This document shows positions 1 to 11,590 of a DNA stretch of 64,000 nt, piece after piece. Source of the DNA: Peromyscus leucopus (taxonomy: Eukaryota > Chordata > Mammalia > Rodentia > Cricetidae). How positions within the stretch are numbered: position 1 is the first letter of the stretch; each line of letters opens with the position of its first letter. The DNA is taken from positions 114,748,240 to 114,812,239 of the forward strand of contig NC_051064.1 in NCBI RefSeq assembly GCF_004664715.2, written 5' to 3'. Position numbers and translations under genes: made by a program. The notes beneath the pieces were generated by a model. It saw only the letters and a list, made by a program, of their open reading frames with translations, searched no databases and was not told the origin of the DNA.

Positions 1-954
1 TCTCATTCCTGAATCCTTAGTGCATGGTGCAGAGCTTGTAAATGTTAAGGCCTAAATAAGTTGGGAAGTCATTGACACCGAACATACAGTAGTAGAACTG
101 GGCGGGAGTGTTCACAAACCATCTCCCTCAAGCTCTTCGCCCTATGGGGAGGTGCCAACCAGATGTTATTATTCCCACACACAACCTGGAAAGTCCTTGA
201 CAGCTGACAGGCATATTCTAAGAAGGCTTCAGGGAGAAAGTGAGATTTGGACTTGGTTTTTTTAAGACATGAAGAGTTGAGATTGATGGAGTAGAAAGAA
301 AATGATGCTATCTCAAGATATAGTCTTAAATCCAGTGACTATATAAATCAATTTGTCAGTCAAAATTATAACAAATAAAGCACTGAATAAGGTAAAATGC
401 AACAGGACCCAACAAAGCCTGCAGCACTGGTAAGACCAATGTGGCCAGAGAAGTGACGAAATAATAGTAAACATAGGACTCAAAGTCCATTTCCATTTAC
501 CACTCACCCCAGAAGTACCTGCTCCACACCTAGCCTGGCTTAGGAATTAGAGAATAAATCCAACACATCCAACTCAAAGTCCTATGACATATATAGATGT
601 GCAACCTCCCAGGAAATGGTGGGTAGGTATTAACTGGTGCCCAAAGAGCTAAAGAAGCCTTGAAAAGTTAACTTCCAAAGCAGATGAATCTAAAGAAATT
701 GAGAAGGGAACAGAGGTATGAGCCATCTGCTGTTTAGGGCCTCCTTTCCTTTTCTGTGCCCTCATCTTTTATTATAGTGACACTTTGCCTTCCCAGTCAC
801 TCCATAAGTTGTTTCTGCATTCTCATACCCCTTTCTAGTCATTGCACACCTCAGTGCCATGACATCATCTTCCTATAGCTGTGTCCGTAGCAATAAACCC
901 AAGCCTGTCTTCTAGGTACTTTGCATCTTCTTTGTCCTATAAAAACATACCTGT
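1..954. other. AGBL4 last-intron sequence, mostly unassigned
   Basis: No exon, SINE or LINE that I recognise lies here. The only notable piece is the segment at 324-405, which is repeated almost exactly at 2501-2582. If the terminal exon at 3499 is AGBL4, this stretch is intronic. Confidence 0.5.
324..405 (+). repeat. 82-bp duplicated segment, copy 1
   Basis: Aligns without gaps to 2501-2582 with 80 of 82 bases identical. The differences are one G/A and one T/A. Both flanks differ, so the identity is confined to this block. It looks like a local direct duplication, about 2.18 kb apart, inside the intron. Confidence 0.85.
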
Positions 955-1119
955 AGCCGGGCGGTGGTGGCGCACGCCTTTAATCCCAGCACTCGGGAGG
1001 CAGAGCCAGGCGGATCTCTGTGAGTTCGAGGCCAGCCTGGGCTACCAAGTGAGTCCCAGGAAAGGCGCAAAGCTACACAGAGAAACCCTGTCTCGAAAAA
1101 TCAAAAAAAAAAAAAAAAA
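955..1119 (+). repeat. B1 SINE (young cricetid type)
   Basis: Full-length 7SL-derived B1: starts gccgggcggtggtggcgc, contains the box B region (gagttcgaggccagcctggg), the cricetid-type segment aggaaaggcgcaaagct, and ends gaaaccctgtctcg plus an A-tail to 1119. It is intact at both ends, so it is recent. Confidence 0.95.
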
Positions 1120-1908
1120 CCTGTCTTGTGTCCTATGGTTGAGGTGTGAAGAACTATTCTCCTCAATGACCTATGGATGGATGGCACCTTGTAATCTCAG
1201 TACCTCTTCTCCAACTCTCCTTTCACCAGAGTCTACGAGGCAGGAAGAACAAGCATTCTCCTCCTTAAATTCTTACATCCAGGAAGGGACTCCTTTAAGA
1301 TCATACTGTCTCAGGGCTGCAGATATGGTTATAGCAACTGACTTGCATGTGTGTGGCCCTGACTTCCATTGCTAGTGCTGAAAACAAAACAGACTCAAAA
1401 AGATCACACCATCTGTAGGTGGCAGTCCAAGCATGAGCTTTGTGGGACTAGAGTGTTAAGGGGCATTGGGTCTAGGCTCATCTCACCTGCACTAGACAGT
1501 CTCCTCGTGTTGGCCAGATCTTCAAGGAACATGTGTTTTCAGGCACTGAGACTGGGGGGAGGTATGTCAAGGCCAGGTGTCCTTTGTGTGTGTCCTGACA
1601 CCTACTCCATCTTCATTTGGTTTGTGACTCATCAACCATGAATAAAAGTTGTTGTGCCAAGGTCAGAGCACAATGGCCACAAGACACATCTTCAGTCCCA
1701 ATTCAAACAGCCCGCTCCATTTCTACTTCTAGCATTCACCACTTTTGACTTCATGTTGAAGTCTTCAGTTTGAGTGGTTGCTTTGTACAGTTATGGCCTC
1801 CACTAAACCTGAACAAGTTGAGTACAGCATCACTGTCTGTCTGTATCTTTGACATGTCCAGAGTTCCTGGGGCCACAGTCAACAAATTACGCAGGGAAGG
1901 GAGGAAGC
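1120..1908. other. Intronic unique sequence, nothing recognised
   Basis: No repeat or exon signature was recognised. The short open frames here lack splice or codon support. Confidence 0.4.
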
Positions 1909-2293
1909 CTGTTGTGAATTATGCACACGTGGGGGACCCCCAGCTGGCCAGGCCAGGATATACCACACCTGAGGGAAAACTTGCTGGCATGCTGGGCAGA
2001 TGCACCCCATGCGGGCATGGTGGCAGCAGCGGCAGCGGCCAGTAATTCGTAATCCAGACACTGCATCCACGTGGAGAATTTATTATAGTAAAGAAATGAA
2101 GAGAAAGATAGGAAAGAGGAGGAGAAGAGAGAAAGAGAGAGGGAGGGGGTCAAGGGGTGCACACCTTGTGGAGGAAAAGGGAGAAGAGAGAGAGAGGAAG
2201 GGGCAGAGTTTTTCCCTAAAAGGAAGCTTTTATGGCAGGATGCAGGGTGGCACTAAGGGGTGGGATTTAAAGGCACGGATCAGAATATTAACA
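1909..2293 (-). mobile_element. Solo LTR of an endogenous retrovirus, antisense
   Basis: A 385-bp unit with TG...CA termini (TGTT at 1909, AACA ending 2293) is flanked by a direct 5-bp duplication AAGCC (1904-1908 and 2294-2298). Read on the minus strand it has a TATA-like CATAAAAG (plus-strand 2228-2234) followed by AATAAA (plus-strand 2079-2084), the order expected of U3-R. The middle is purine-rich on the plus strand. No internal retroviral sequence adjoins it, so it is a solo LTR. Subfamily is not known to me. Confidence 0.75.
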
Positions 2294-2325
2294 AAGCCTC
2301 CTGGGGTGCTCATTCATATTCTCTA

Positions 2326-2452
2326 ATTTAACTTCACAACACTCCTGGATGACTGGAATAGTTTATTCTCATTGTACAAATGAAGTTCAGAGAAGTTCAG
2401 TTCCTTGCCCAAGGCCACACTTCTGAAGTCAGCCAACTTGGGAATTCAGAGC
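2326..2452 (-). repeat. MIR SINE fragment
   Basis: Matches the antisense MIR core: tcattgtacaaatgaagttc, then agttccttgcccaaggcca. This is the ancient pan-mammalian tRNA-derived SINE, diverged as expected for its age. Confidence 0.6.
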
Positions 2453-2500
2453 AGTTCTTTGGGACTTAAAATTAAGACCAGTCTTCCTGCTGAGAATAAA

Positions 2501-2582
2501 TCTTAAATCCAATGACTATATAAATCAATTTGTCAGTCAAAAATATAACAAATAAAGCACTGAATAAGGTAAAATGCAACAG
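2501..2582 (+). repeat. 82-bp duplicated segment, copy 2
   Basis: Partner of 324-405 (80/82 identical). The sequence to its right (2583-2720, with gctccacaggagctca) looks like a continuing ancient interspersed repeat. This suggests copy 2 is the original and 324-405 the derived piece. Confidence 0.85.
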
Positions 2583-2885
2583 TGAATAAAATTGGTTCTG
2601 GCTCCACAGGAGCTCATTATCTCTGATATGAACAGAAACACTGAATGATGGTGGTAAGATTACTGTGTTGGGTGTTGGGTGCTGAGTTCGGGGACATAGA
2701 GGGAAAAACAGACACATATCTGCTCTCTGAGATCTCCAGGCATGCTAGGAAGACATGCCTGGAGACATTATGAGTTGTTGTAATGAGGCTGAATAATAAA
2801 ACTGGGATTCTGAAGTCCTTGGTGATCATACACCATACACGGAATGACAGAATGGTGTCCCAACCACCCAAGAGCTCTCTTTCCT

Positions 2886-2944
2886 CTCCACTCCTTCTCC
2901 TCTTCCTCCTCCTCCTCCTCTTCTTCTTTTTCTTCTTCTTCTTC

Positions 2945-3030
<86 letters not shown>
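2886..3030. repeat. Pyrimidine microsatellite (TCC)n/(TTC)n/(TC)n
   Basis: A continuous C/T tract passes from TCC to TTC to CT units. The long charged or serine/leucine open frames across it are artefacts of the simple repeat. Confidence 0.95.
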
Positions 3031-3031
<1 letters not shown>

Positions 3032-3240
3032 ATATTCAGAAGGGATTTTCCAAGCCCACAAGACTCCAAGACAGGTAGCATAATCCTGTTGGCCTCCTTC
3101 CAAATTTCCAAACTATAGATTTTTGTGTTCCCATCCCTTCCCATGTATAATGTGTTGAATTAGTTGGAATACAAGTGGTAAGATACCAAATTGGAGCTGT
3201 AAGAGACTTAAATTTCTCCATGCCTAGAATGAAGCAATGC

Positions 3241-3315
3241 GTCCATCCATCCATCCATTCATTCATCCATCCATCCATCCATCCATCTATCTATCCTTCC
3301 ATCCATCCATCCATT
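3241..3315. repeat. (ATCC)n microsatellite
   Basis: About 18 tetranucleotide units with a few ATTC and ATCT variants. Confidence 0.9.
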
Positions 3316-3498
3316 GGCTGGTCAGTCACCATCCTACAGACATTCGCTGAGCTACTATGACTGCTTTATACCAAACCTGGACTGGGTTCTGGGGACCCAC
3401 GAGGTCCCTGTCCAGTGAGGAAGATGGACATGCACACAGATGAACTCATTCAGTGTGTATATGGGCTGTCTTCTCTTTCTGTTGTTTCCCTTTTACAG

Positions 3499-3619
3499 GA
3501 AAGAAACCCCCACTCCTTACAAGCACCCATCCCTGCGGGGCTCAGCCAGCAATGTCCCCAACAGCAAAGGGGACAAGAAGAGCTCACTGAACCACAAAGA
3601 CTCTTCAACCCCCTTTTAA
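3499..3619 (+). CDS. AGBL4: Terminal coding exon, probable AGBL4 (cytosolic carboxypeptidase 6) C-terminus
   Basis: AGBL4/CCP6 is a cytosolic M14-type metallocarboxypeptidase that removes glutamates from polyglutamylated tubulin and other proteins. This exon follows a strong acceptor (polypyrimidine run then ttttacag ending 3498). It contributes one base to a split codon and then reads 39 codons to TAA at 3617-3619. The tail begins KETPTPYKHPSLRG and ends NHKDSSTPF. It is basic, Ser/Lys-rich and disordered-looking, as expected for the extension after the catalytic domain. No catalytic residues lie here. I recall this tail as CCP6-like but cannot align it. Independent support comes from position: mammalian AGBL4 lies upstream of SPATA6 on the same strand, and SPATA6 exon 1 is at 57793. 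Other AGBL4 exons are outside the window. The frame that is open across 3415-3684 is a different frame and is not the gene. Confidence 0.72.
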
Positions 3620-4251
3620 AGACATGGCACCTGGAGGCATTGTGGGGACAGGAACACGAATTTCCTGTTGGGGCACGAAATTAAGTGCCATTCCCTGGTT
3701 TCCAAGACAGGGGTTTTCAGCATTGTGCACATGCTGGTGAAAGGGAGGGGGAAAGAGAGACATTTTATCATTGATTTTTCCCCCCTTTTATCAATGGGAA
3801 ATCAATTGTGAGCCTTCAACTCAGAGGCTGAGTGGAGTGGGAGAGTGGAGCCAGGTAAGCATAGGAAAACCTACACACCCCTCTCAAGAGGTCCCATAGG
3901 CCTCAGGTCTCTGTAAGCCCTTCTTCACCTTTTAAAGTTGTATGGTCACTGCACAGGTGACTTTACTTAAAACAGGTTGCAAGTGTTTCTAGTTTAGGAA
4001 TGCAGTCTCCATATTTTCTGATCCAAAGCAACAGCAACACACATACAAGCCAAAGGCAAACAGGCTGTTGTGAACAATGGGGTAGAATTTTTGAAATCAG
4101 AGTGGTCTTAGAAACATGGTCACTGTATCTATAAGCCTCATGCTCTCTCACTCCCTCAAGCCCCAGCATGCAACTTCAGAAAGCTGTTCTGAAAGCCATT
4201 TTTCAACTTCCTGGGTAGTTTAATCGAAACTCTAGCTCCCCAGACCAAAAG

Positions 4252-4280
4252 AAAAAAAAAAAAAAAAAAAAAAAAAAAAA
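4252..4280. repeat. Poly(A) tract
   Basis: 29 consecutive A residues inside the probable 3' UTR. It could cause internal oligo-dT priming in cDNA and false 3' ends. Confidence 0.9.
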
Positions 4281-4575
4281 CGTTGCTCATTCATTCCGAA
4301 GAACTACTGTGGATAAGGTCTGCAGTCCCTGGTGACAAGAATCAAGGGAGGTGAGCGCTGATAATCTGCACTGAGGACAGGGTGACTACCAGGTAAGGGG
4401 GCTGCAAGAGACAAAGGACTGCACCCTAGGCAGGTAGGAGTGATAAAAGAAAATGACAGCAGAAGCAATTCCCGAGGCGAAGCAAGCCAAATACTGTGCA
4501 TTTTCCTGACGCTTAAAGGGCCTTTGTGTGATGAATGGGTCCAGGGGAGTCTACTCCCTTCCTGTCTGTGGAAGC

Positions 4576-4604
4576 AGCAGGCTGAGTCACCATGACAGCC
4601 TGCT
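4576..4604. promoter_or_regulatory. Inverted repeat enclosing TGAGTCA (AP-1/MARE-like)
   Basis: AGCAGGCTG (4576-4584) and its reverse complement CAGCCTGCT (4596-4604) flank an 11-base centre. A TGAGTCA heptamer sits at 4583-4589, overlapping the left arm. GCTGAGTCA resembles a Maf/AP-1 element. It is followed at once by a TAATTA core. Function is unproven. Confidence 0.35.
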
Positions 4605-4871
4605 AATTAAAATGACCTCCCGGAAATGAGGATTAGGAGATAGGGAGAAGGAGGGAGGCTCCAGGGAGATGGGGCCTTCAGCACACAATTCCAGTTAAAC
4701 ATTCTTTGCATTGGCGACGGCGACTTTCAAAGTTTATTGCAAGAATCGAGAGCAAAGCTTGTTTTCTCTTTCACATATTGGCTTTCAGAAATGGTAACAA
4801 AGAGCCATATGTTAGTTTGCTATGAATGTTCCATTGTATATATAGCAACCTTCCTGGGTTTTTATTGTCCA

Positions 4872-4877
4872 AATAAA
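4872..4877 (+). terminator. AGBL4: Polyadenylation signal AATAAA, probable AGBL4 3' end
   Basis: First canonical hexamer after the TAA at 3617. GU-rich sequence begins within 10-40 bases downstream, so cleavage is expected near 4890-4900. Confidence 0.5.
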
Positions 4878-4895
4878 GTGGTTTGTGCAGCACCT

Positions 4896-5259
4896 CTGTT
4901 CCTGATTGTTCTTGGCACCCTTCCCTTTTGGTTTCCTACTCCTTGGAGGACAACCAGCCAACTCCAATTAGAGTTAATCTCTTTGAGGTCAGGGGCTCTG
5001 TCAAGATGCAGAAGAATGGTCAGATTCGAACTCTCTGCAGCTCCTATGTCAGAATTCTGGGAAGCTTAAGAGTGTACCTGGCTCAACACAACTGCCACCA
5101 GACAGCTTTGCATCACTTTAGATGTCGTGGACAGGGGTGGGTTGCATAAAATGAGACTATCGCTTAGATCTGCTTTCTTCCATGTCCATGTGTTGGGACC
5201 ACACATGGGTACTGTATTTTTTTTAAAGCCTCTTGACTAATTAGAATCCAGGTTAAAAC
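4896..5259. other. Intergenic, nothing recognised
   Basis: Start of the AGBL4-SPATA6 intergenic interval. I see no repeat, promoter or exon signature. Confidence 0.4.
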
Positions 5260-5445
5260 TTGGAGACAGGCGATCCAGGTTCTAATTCGGAATTCAAACC
5301 CTGGCCTTATTTCTCAATATTGGTGTAATATAGAACAGTCATTTTACCTCCACGAATCTCAGTTCTCACACTTGTAAAATGGGAATAGTAATATCCATCT
5401 CACTCTAGCATTTGTGAAGATTTGATGAACTTAAGTGTGGGAAAC
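5260..5445 (+). repeat. MIR SINE
   Basis: Recognisable sense MIR: ccaggttctaattcggaatt, the run through cttgtaaaatgggaatagta, and the later gtgaagatttgatga. Confidence 0.65.
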
Positions 5446-7624
5446 ACCAGTCAGAAAGTTTATGTGCTCATTAAAATGACAGCTATGACCATTTGAAATA
5501 TGACCAATATGGAGAGGTATGTGGAAATCACTTCCCATTAGAAGTGGACAAGGGGAGTAAAGTTGTTTCTTCTTGAGATAAAAAGTAAGGGGTAGAGGTG
5601 GGAAAGCAAGGTTACAGTCTCTATAATGTTTAAGGGACATCATGGGACAAAAGAAGTAAATTTATGCTGTATTGCCCAGAGTTAATTTAGTCAAATCTAG
5701 GAAATACCATCCAGTCAGATAAACTTCTGCTCAGGCTGAAGAAAGCTTTCTATTAAAGAGAGCTGCCAACCATGACTTCTTTTGGAAGGTACTGAGCTTA
5801 TTATCAGAGGACATCTATCATGGAGAAAGGAGGGTTACCTTCCTTAGGGGAATGCTGGTTTTGAAGCTGGATGCTCTACAACATCATGCCTCATCTGTGG
5901 CTCTGAAAAGAAATGGCATGAGGCAGGAGGTTACATTTCTGTCAGATAATGGGAGTTTACAGCATCCAATATCATTAAACACTAGACACAGGAACATAAG
6001 TATCTGTGAATTATAGCATATTTACTACATTGATGTCTAGCATTCCTTAGAGGGAAAAAAGTACTTATAAGATAGACTACAGGATTGCAATGGTCTACTT
6101 CTCTGTGTTGACAAAACAGACAATAAAAAACTGTCCAGGGGTTGTCAGTGGCCCTTGTTGAGGTCTTGGCCAGATCACTTCCTCCACAGTGCTCTTGGAG
6201 AAGGTCATACCTATGACACCAAGCTGGCAAAGGCTTTCAGTGTGGAGGAAGAAGATGGCAGTAGACAGGTGAGCCAGATCGAGGCTTCTCCACCTATCCC
6301 AAGGCCATTTAGCCTATTGAGAGGTAATCTGGCCTGCTTCTTTCCCAGACTAGAATCACACATGGGTTGACCTGAGCACAATCGGGTGCATTTCTGACAA
6401 AGAAAGTGAGGCAACTATACAAGAAAGAAAGGTGGGAGGGACATGCTAGTCGCTGGCTGGTTCTCACCCACGGGTCATCCTGGGGCAAGGGAAGTTCTGC
6501 TCTTTATTTCAGGGGCTCTGAAACACAACTGATGTGCATTTGCTCTCCAAAGTTGCAGCCAGCAAGTGGCAAACTACCAGCTTCTGGGATGCCGAGGCCC
6601 TCAGCAGTGGAAGCAAATCACCTGCCTTGAGGATGCTGCTTCCTTGCACAGGCGACTCCTTTAGCTAGGAACATCCCTGTCCTTCCCAACAGGGACAGCA
6701 GACAGGGCATATGACAAGCTCGTGTTTTGTAAGCGTGCCTCAGTGACATACCCCAAAGCCTACCTTGGAGAATCACAGTTCATTGTTCTAAATGGAAAGA
6801 GCAGAACCAAACAGGGAGGTGGGAGATTAACATTTGTTAGGCATCAAGTCATACATTTACCAAATGCTTGGTGAACACATGGGGTGTGCCAGGTGTGGTG
6901 CCAGATGCCTCCAAATCTGCTTCCTTATTGGATGTTCTCGGAAGACTCATGAGGTAAGTGCACTTGCTGCATTTTCCAGGGGAGCACTCGGAAAATCCTT
7001 TCTTTGCCTTCACTCTGCATTCATACGAACCAGCCTGGATCTCCACTACTCCACAATGAGCTCTTCCACTGAGCTAGAGGTAAAGTCTGGTCACAACAGA
7101 AAACAGGCTAAAACAGAGTAGTGCAAACCATGCTGCTATTTAGAACTGGTAGGAAACTGAGAGAAGAGGGTCGTGTGTAGGTTGTCAGGCTTAGAGGGAC
7201 ATGGAAAGATGTCAGAACTTCCTAGCATCTGCTGCCGAGGGGCCCCTTCCCATCTCTCATTCCTGAATGCCTGTGTGAAATCCTGAACTCTAGGGTCCTT
7301 CAAAGCCAGGGGCTGGGCATGGGGCCCATTGAAGATGTGTCACACAGAAGTTTCCAGCTCTCTCAGGGCCCTTGGAAGCTCAGCAATGTGGTCTTACAGG
7401 GCTTTTCCCAGAAGCCTCTGGGGTAGCTATTCTAGCAGATTCCTTGTCAGTCCAGCCTTCTGGGCAGTAGGAACTGATCCTACTGTGTCACAGTCCTTGC
7501 CTCCTGAGCACTATAAGGACATCAGCCTCTGAAGGTTTTCCTTGGAAGGCTCAGCCCAACCAATAAGGCTGAAGGATCAGAGAGAATAGAGGAGAAACAG
7601 CTTAACAGGAACAGTAAATTAAAC
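5446..7624. other. Intergenic unique sequence, nothing recognised
   Basis: About 2.2 kb with no SINE, LINE or simple repeat that I recognise. The short open frames have no splice or promoter support. Confidence 0.4.
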
Positions 7625-7805
7625 CAGTCTAAGTGTGAATCCCTGCTCGTCTCTACTCCCTGTGTGGCTTTGGACAATGGATTTGGCCTCTTTAGGCTTC
7701 TGGGTCATCATCATCTGTAAAACAGGAGTGATTAATACCTGTTTCCCACAGTTAAGTTGAGGATTAAGTGTAATAATGTCTATACAGTATCTGACACAGA
7801 GTAAA
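7625..7805 (+). repeat. MIR SINE
   Basis: Sense MIR with tgtgtggctttggacaatgg, catctgtaaaacaggagtga, and a degenerate tail ending near gtatctgacacagagtaaag. Confidence 0.7.
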
Positions 7806-8384
7806 GCCCCTTCCCCGACTCCCCCCGACTCCCCCGCCTTGTGCCTCTCTCCTGCTTGTTAGAGTTAGAAGTCCTTTTCTATAGCCAAAGAGAAGACAGA
7901 AGAATGAATACCTCCTGAAGAAAGGTCAGACAAGAGAGAGGAGTCCAGGGGCATTGACAAGTGCACTGTGGGATTAGAGTCAGGACAGATGCCTCACTCA
8001 CTTGCATTGTATCCATCCTGTGGCCTCAGCACATAGCACAGGTCCTATAGCAGCATCTAGCTCACCAAGTGGAATGAACACTGATGGAGTGGCATGGGCA
8101 AGAGGCCCCGAACTCCTGCAGAGGAGAGAAGAGGCAATGTAAAACGGGATATAAAACTGACTAAAAAGAAAGAGGCCACGCTCCGTAACATCCCAGGTTT
8201 TATTAAAACAGTGGCAAGCAGATCTTAACAGGAACCTGTACCGGGCTCTCCCTGGGCTATTTTCAGATGGTCAACGAGTGTTTCAGGGATGCCATGAAGC
8301 AACCAAGCAACCAGCCTCTCAGGCTTGGCCTGATCATACTCAGGACTTCCTGAAGTGCCTTCACCACTCTCACCAAACTCTGGG

Positions 8385-8530
8385 TGTGTGGTGGTCAGGA
8401 CGATCTTTCCACTCTGCAGATGAGAAGGCTCAGTGCAATGTGAATAGGCTCCCTGCTCGTGGTCCTTAGCCAGTAAGTAACTAAGACAGAACCCAGGCAC
8501 ACACTCAGCTCTGCCACACCCAAGGCAATT
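8385..8530 (-). repeat. MIR SINE
   Basis: Antisense MIR: ccactctgcagatgagaagg, ccagtaagtaactaagacag, aacccaggcacac. Confidence 0.6.
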
Positions 8531-8844
8531 CCAGTTCACCCTAGACCTTCGACACAAAGCCTTGACAATTCAGGTAGTCAGTCCTGAACACGCACCTTAC
8601 TGCTTAAAATGTACTTGTCCCCAATGAGCTGAGATTTATTTTTGGCTGTTCTCACATCAGTCTTAAATACAGATCTGCTGTTTGCCCCAGCGTCACCGGG
8701 GGGTTAATGTCCTCATTTTCTACCTTGTCCTCTAGGTTGCAAAACCTTCTACTGTCTGAACTACCTCTCGATCTCTTCCCACACAGATGACCAGCTTCCA
8801 GGGCCCATCACTTCTGCCTTGTGATGTGTCTGCCATTAAACACT

Positions 8845-8985
8845 GCTGTGGAGTGATGCTGGAGTCAGACAGACCTGAGTTTTACTCTCAACCCCAACAC
8901 TTGCTCACTGGCTGAATCATTCAGAGCAGTTTACCTTCCCAACTCTAAAATGGTACAGCTAAGGCCCGTCAAGAGGACTGCCATT
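8845..8985 (+). repeat. MIR SINE
   Basis: Sense MIR: gagtcagacagacctgagtt, then ctcactggctgaatcattca, then aactctaaaatggtacagct. Confidence 0.6.
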
Positions 8986-9309
8986 CATTTCCCTTCCTCC
9001 AGCTTTCCTGTGTCCTCCATGCTCTCCCTGCTAGCCATTCCCATCCCCCTCCTTAAATTGATTGCTGGAATGGCCTCTAACTGACCTTCCTGCCTCTGAA
9101 TGCTTTCCTGCTAACCTACTGTCTTATTGGAAGCTTCTGGGATGTCTACAAACCATGACCTGACATTTGTGATACCTTTCTCAGAGCAGTTTTTCAGTCC
9201 AGGAGACTAGATACCATTCTACTTCTGCCTTTCATATTCTGCTTAATTGCCAGGGCTTGCTGGTCCTGCCTGCTGGCTCTCTCCCACCCACCAGCTTTAT
9301 TCCTCTTAA

Positions 9310-9495
9310 CTAAAGAACATCATCTATACACAAGAGCATGGAACAACAATTAATGGAAAAGGAGGTCATGAATTTGAAAATGAGCGAGCAGGGGGTATAT
9401 GGGAGGGATTGATAGGAGGAAAGGAAAGGTAGAAATTATGTAATTATATTAATCTCAAAAATAAATGAAAAGGAATAAAATGTAAAAAAAAAAAA
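9310..9495 (+). mobile_element. Rodent L1 3' end, 5'-truncated
   Basis: The 3' UTR-type sequence includes ggaggtcatgaatttgaaaa and gggtatatgggagggattga. It ends in an A-rich tail (aatctcaaaaataaatgaaa, then poly-A at 9483-9494). No ORF2 remains. Confidence 0.75.
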
Positions 9496-10395
<900 letters not shown>

Positions 10396-10603
10396 ATTGG
10401 GCCTCTCACTGAACCTGGAGCTCCCTGATTCATCTAGGCTGGCTGGCTAATGAACTCCAGGGTTCTTCCTGTCTTTACTTCCACAGCACTGAGGCCACAG
10501 GCACATCATTGCACCCAGCTTTTACATGGGTTCTGGGGATACAAACTCAGGTCCTCATGCCTGTGTGGCAAGGACTTTACTGAGCAGTATCCCCAGCCCT
10601 CAC
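10396..10603 (-). repeat. B4-type composite SINE, antisense
   Basis: Antisense rodent composite of a B1-like part (gggcctctcactgaacctgg) and a tRNA-derived head (gggatacaaactcaggtcct, ending gagcagtatccccagcc). It abuts the TG tract, the usual tail of this SINE type. Confidence 0.75.
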
Positions 10604-11465
10604 TATTATCAATGACATTAATTCTGATGCTATTGATGCCAGCAATAGCACTCCTAAAACTAATGCTGCTGCATCTGCACTCCTGCTGATCCGCTGCTGC
10701 TACCATTACTGCTGATTCAACCACCATAAGACTACTTGGTGGGGGATGGAGGTCTGTGCCCTCACAGACATGCTCTAAGGGAATCAGAGATGTTAAGTGT
10801 ACAGGATTTTTCCTTCAAGGGAAGGAATGCAAAACCCATGTTCTACCCATAAGGCTGGAGCAGACTTGCTTTCTAGCCTGGTGACCTTTGCATGATCCGT
10901 GTGACTGGAGACTTTCTGGCACGGGACCCTCCACCAGACCCTTCTCATAAACTTTGTTTTTCTCAGCCAGTCTATGGAACCCATCTTCATGCAAGATTGT
11001 CAGTCACATGTACTTTACAAAGCATTTCCATGTAGTCACATCTGATCTGTGTTTAGCTTACTTGGTTCCTCAAAGAGATTTAAGTATGCTTTGTTGTGCA
11101 TGCAGGGTTGAGCTAATCCACAAGAATGGTTTTTACCAGATTGTGCTGTGCTTAAATATGTCTAAAATAAAACAGTTGGGGTCAAACTCCTTTGACCGGG
11201 CTACCGAGTCCTGTTGTTCCGAACCACCTTCTCGCCTCTTGCTGCTCATCACTCTGCTGCCCACGAAGGTCTGCGGCCCCTGCCATGACTGAGGCTAATT
11301 CTGCTTTTGCTGCCAGCACTACCCTCTGATGCCTCCCACTGCTGCTGCCACCCTTGCTGCTGCTGCCTCTTCTCAGCCCTCACTGAATGCCGCCGCCTGG
11401 CTCCTGTGCAGCCTCCTACAATCCCTGCAATAGCCCAGTGCAATGGGTGCTGTGCTCTCTATCCT
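10604..11465. other. Intergenic, CTG-rich patches, no gene seen
   Basis: Includes low-complexity CTG/CCACTGCTG stretches (10660-10720 and 11330-11380). Otherwise nothing recognised. Confidence 0.35.
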
Positions 11466-11484
11466 CCCCCCCCCCCCCCCCCCC
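11466..11484. repeat. Poly(C) tract
   Basis: 19 consecutive C residues following a CTG-rich stretch. A sequencing-error hotspot. Confidence 0.9.
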
Positions 11485-11590
11485 GATAAGGAAAGAGAAA
11501 CGTAGAAAGGCTAAGTAATCTGTCTAAAACCGCAGAGCTTTGTGGAGGCGCCTGGATGCCATCAGACTCTGACACTCGTGTTCTTTCCAT
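11485..11590 (-). repeat. Possible MIR fragment
   Basis: Weak antisense MIR resemblance (gaaaggctaagtaatctgtc, then cgcagagctttgtgg). Confidence 0.35.

Larger units (their letters stand above)
3620..4895 (+). other. AGBL4: Probable AGBL4 3' untranslated region
   Basis: About 1.25 kb of SINE-free sequence lies between the stop codon and the first good polyadenylation signal (AATAAA at 4872), which is followed by a GT-rich stretch (gtggtttgtg, tgttcctgattgttcttgg). It includes a 29-base A-tract at 4252-4280 and an inverted repeat around a TGAGTCA motif at 4576-4604. The true end is inferred from signals only. Confidence 0.5.

Noticed and set aside
881..1375. 164-codon plus frame
   Set aside because: Passes through a B1 SINE and its A-tail. 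No coding family is visible.
2617..3144. 175-codon minus frame rich in Arg/Glu/Lys
   Set aside because: It is the translation of the (TC)n/(TCC)n microsatellite. All six frames across such repeats stay open.
3415..3684. 89-codon plus frame covering the AGBL4 exon
   Set aside because: It is in a different frame from the splice-supported tail and crosses the acceptor. Length alone is misleading.
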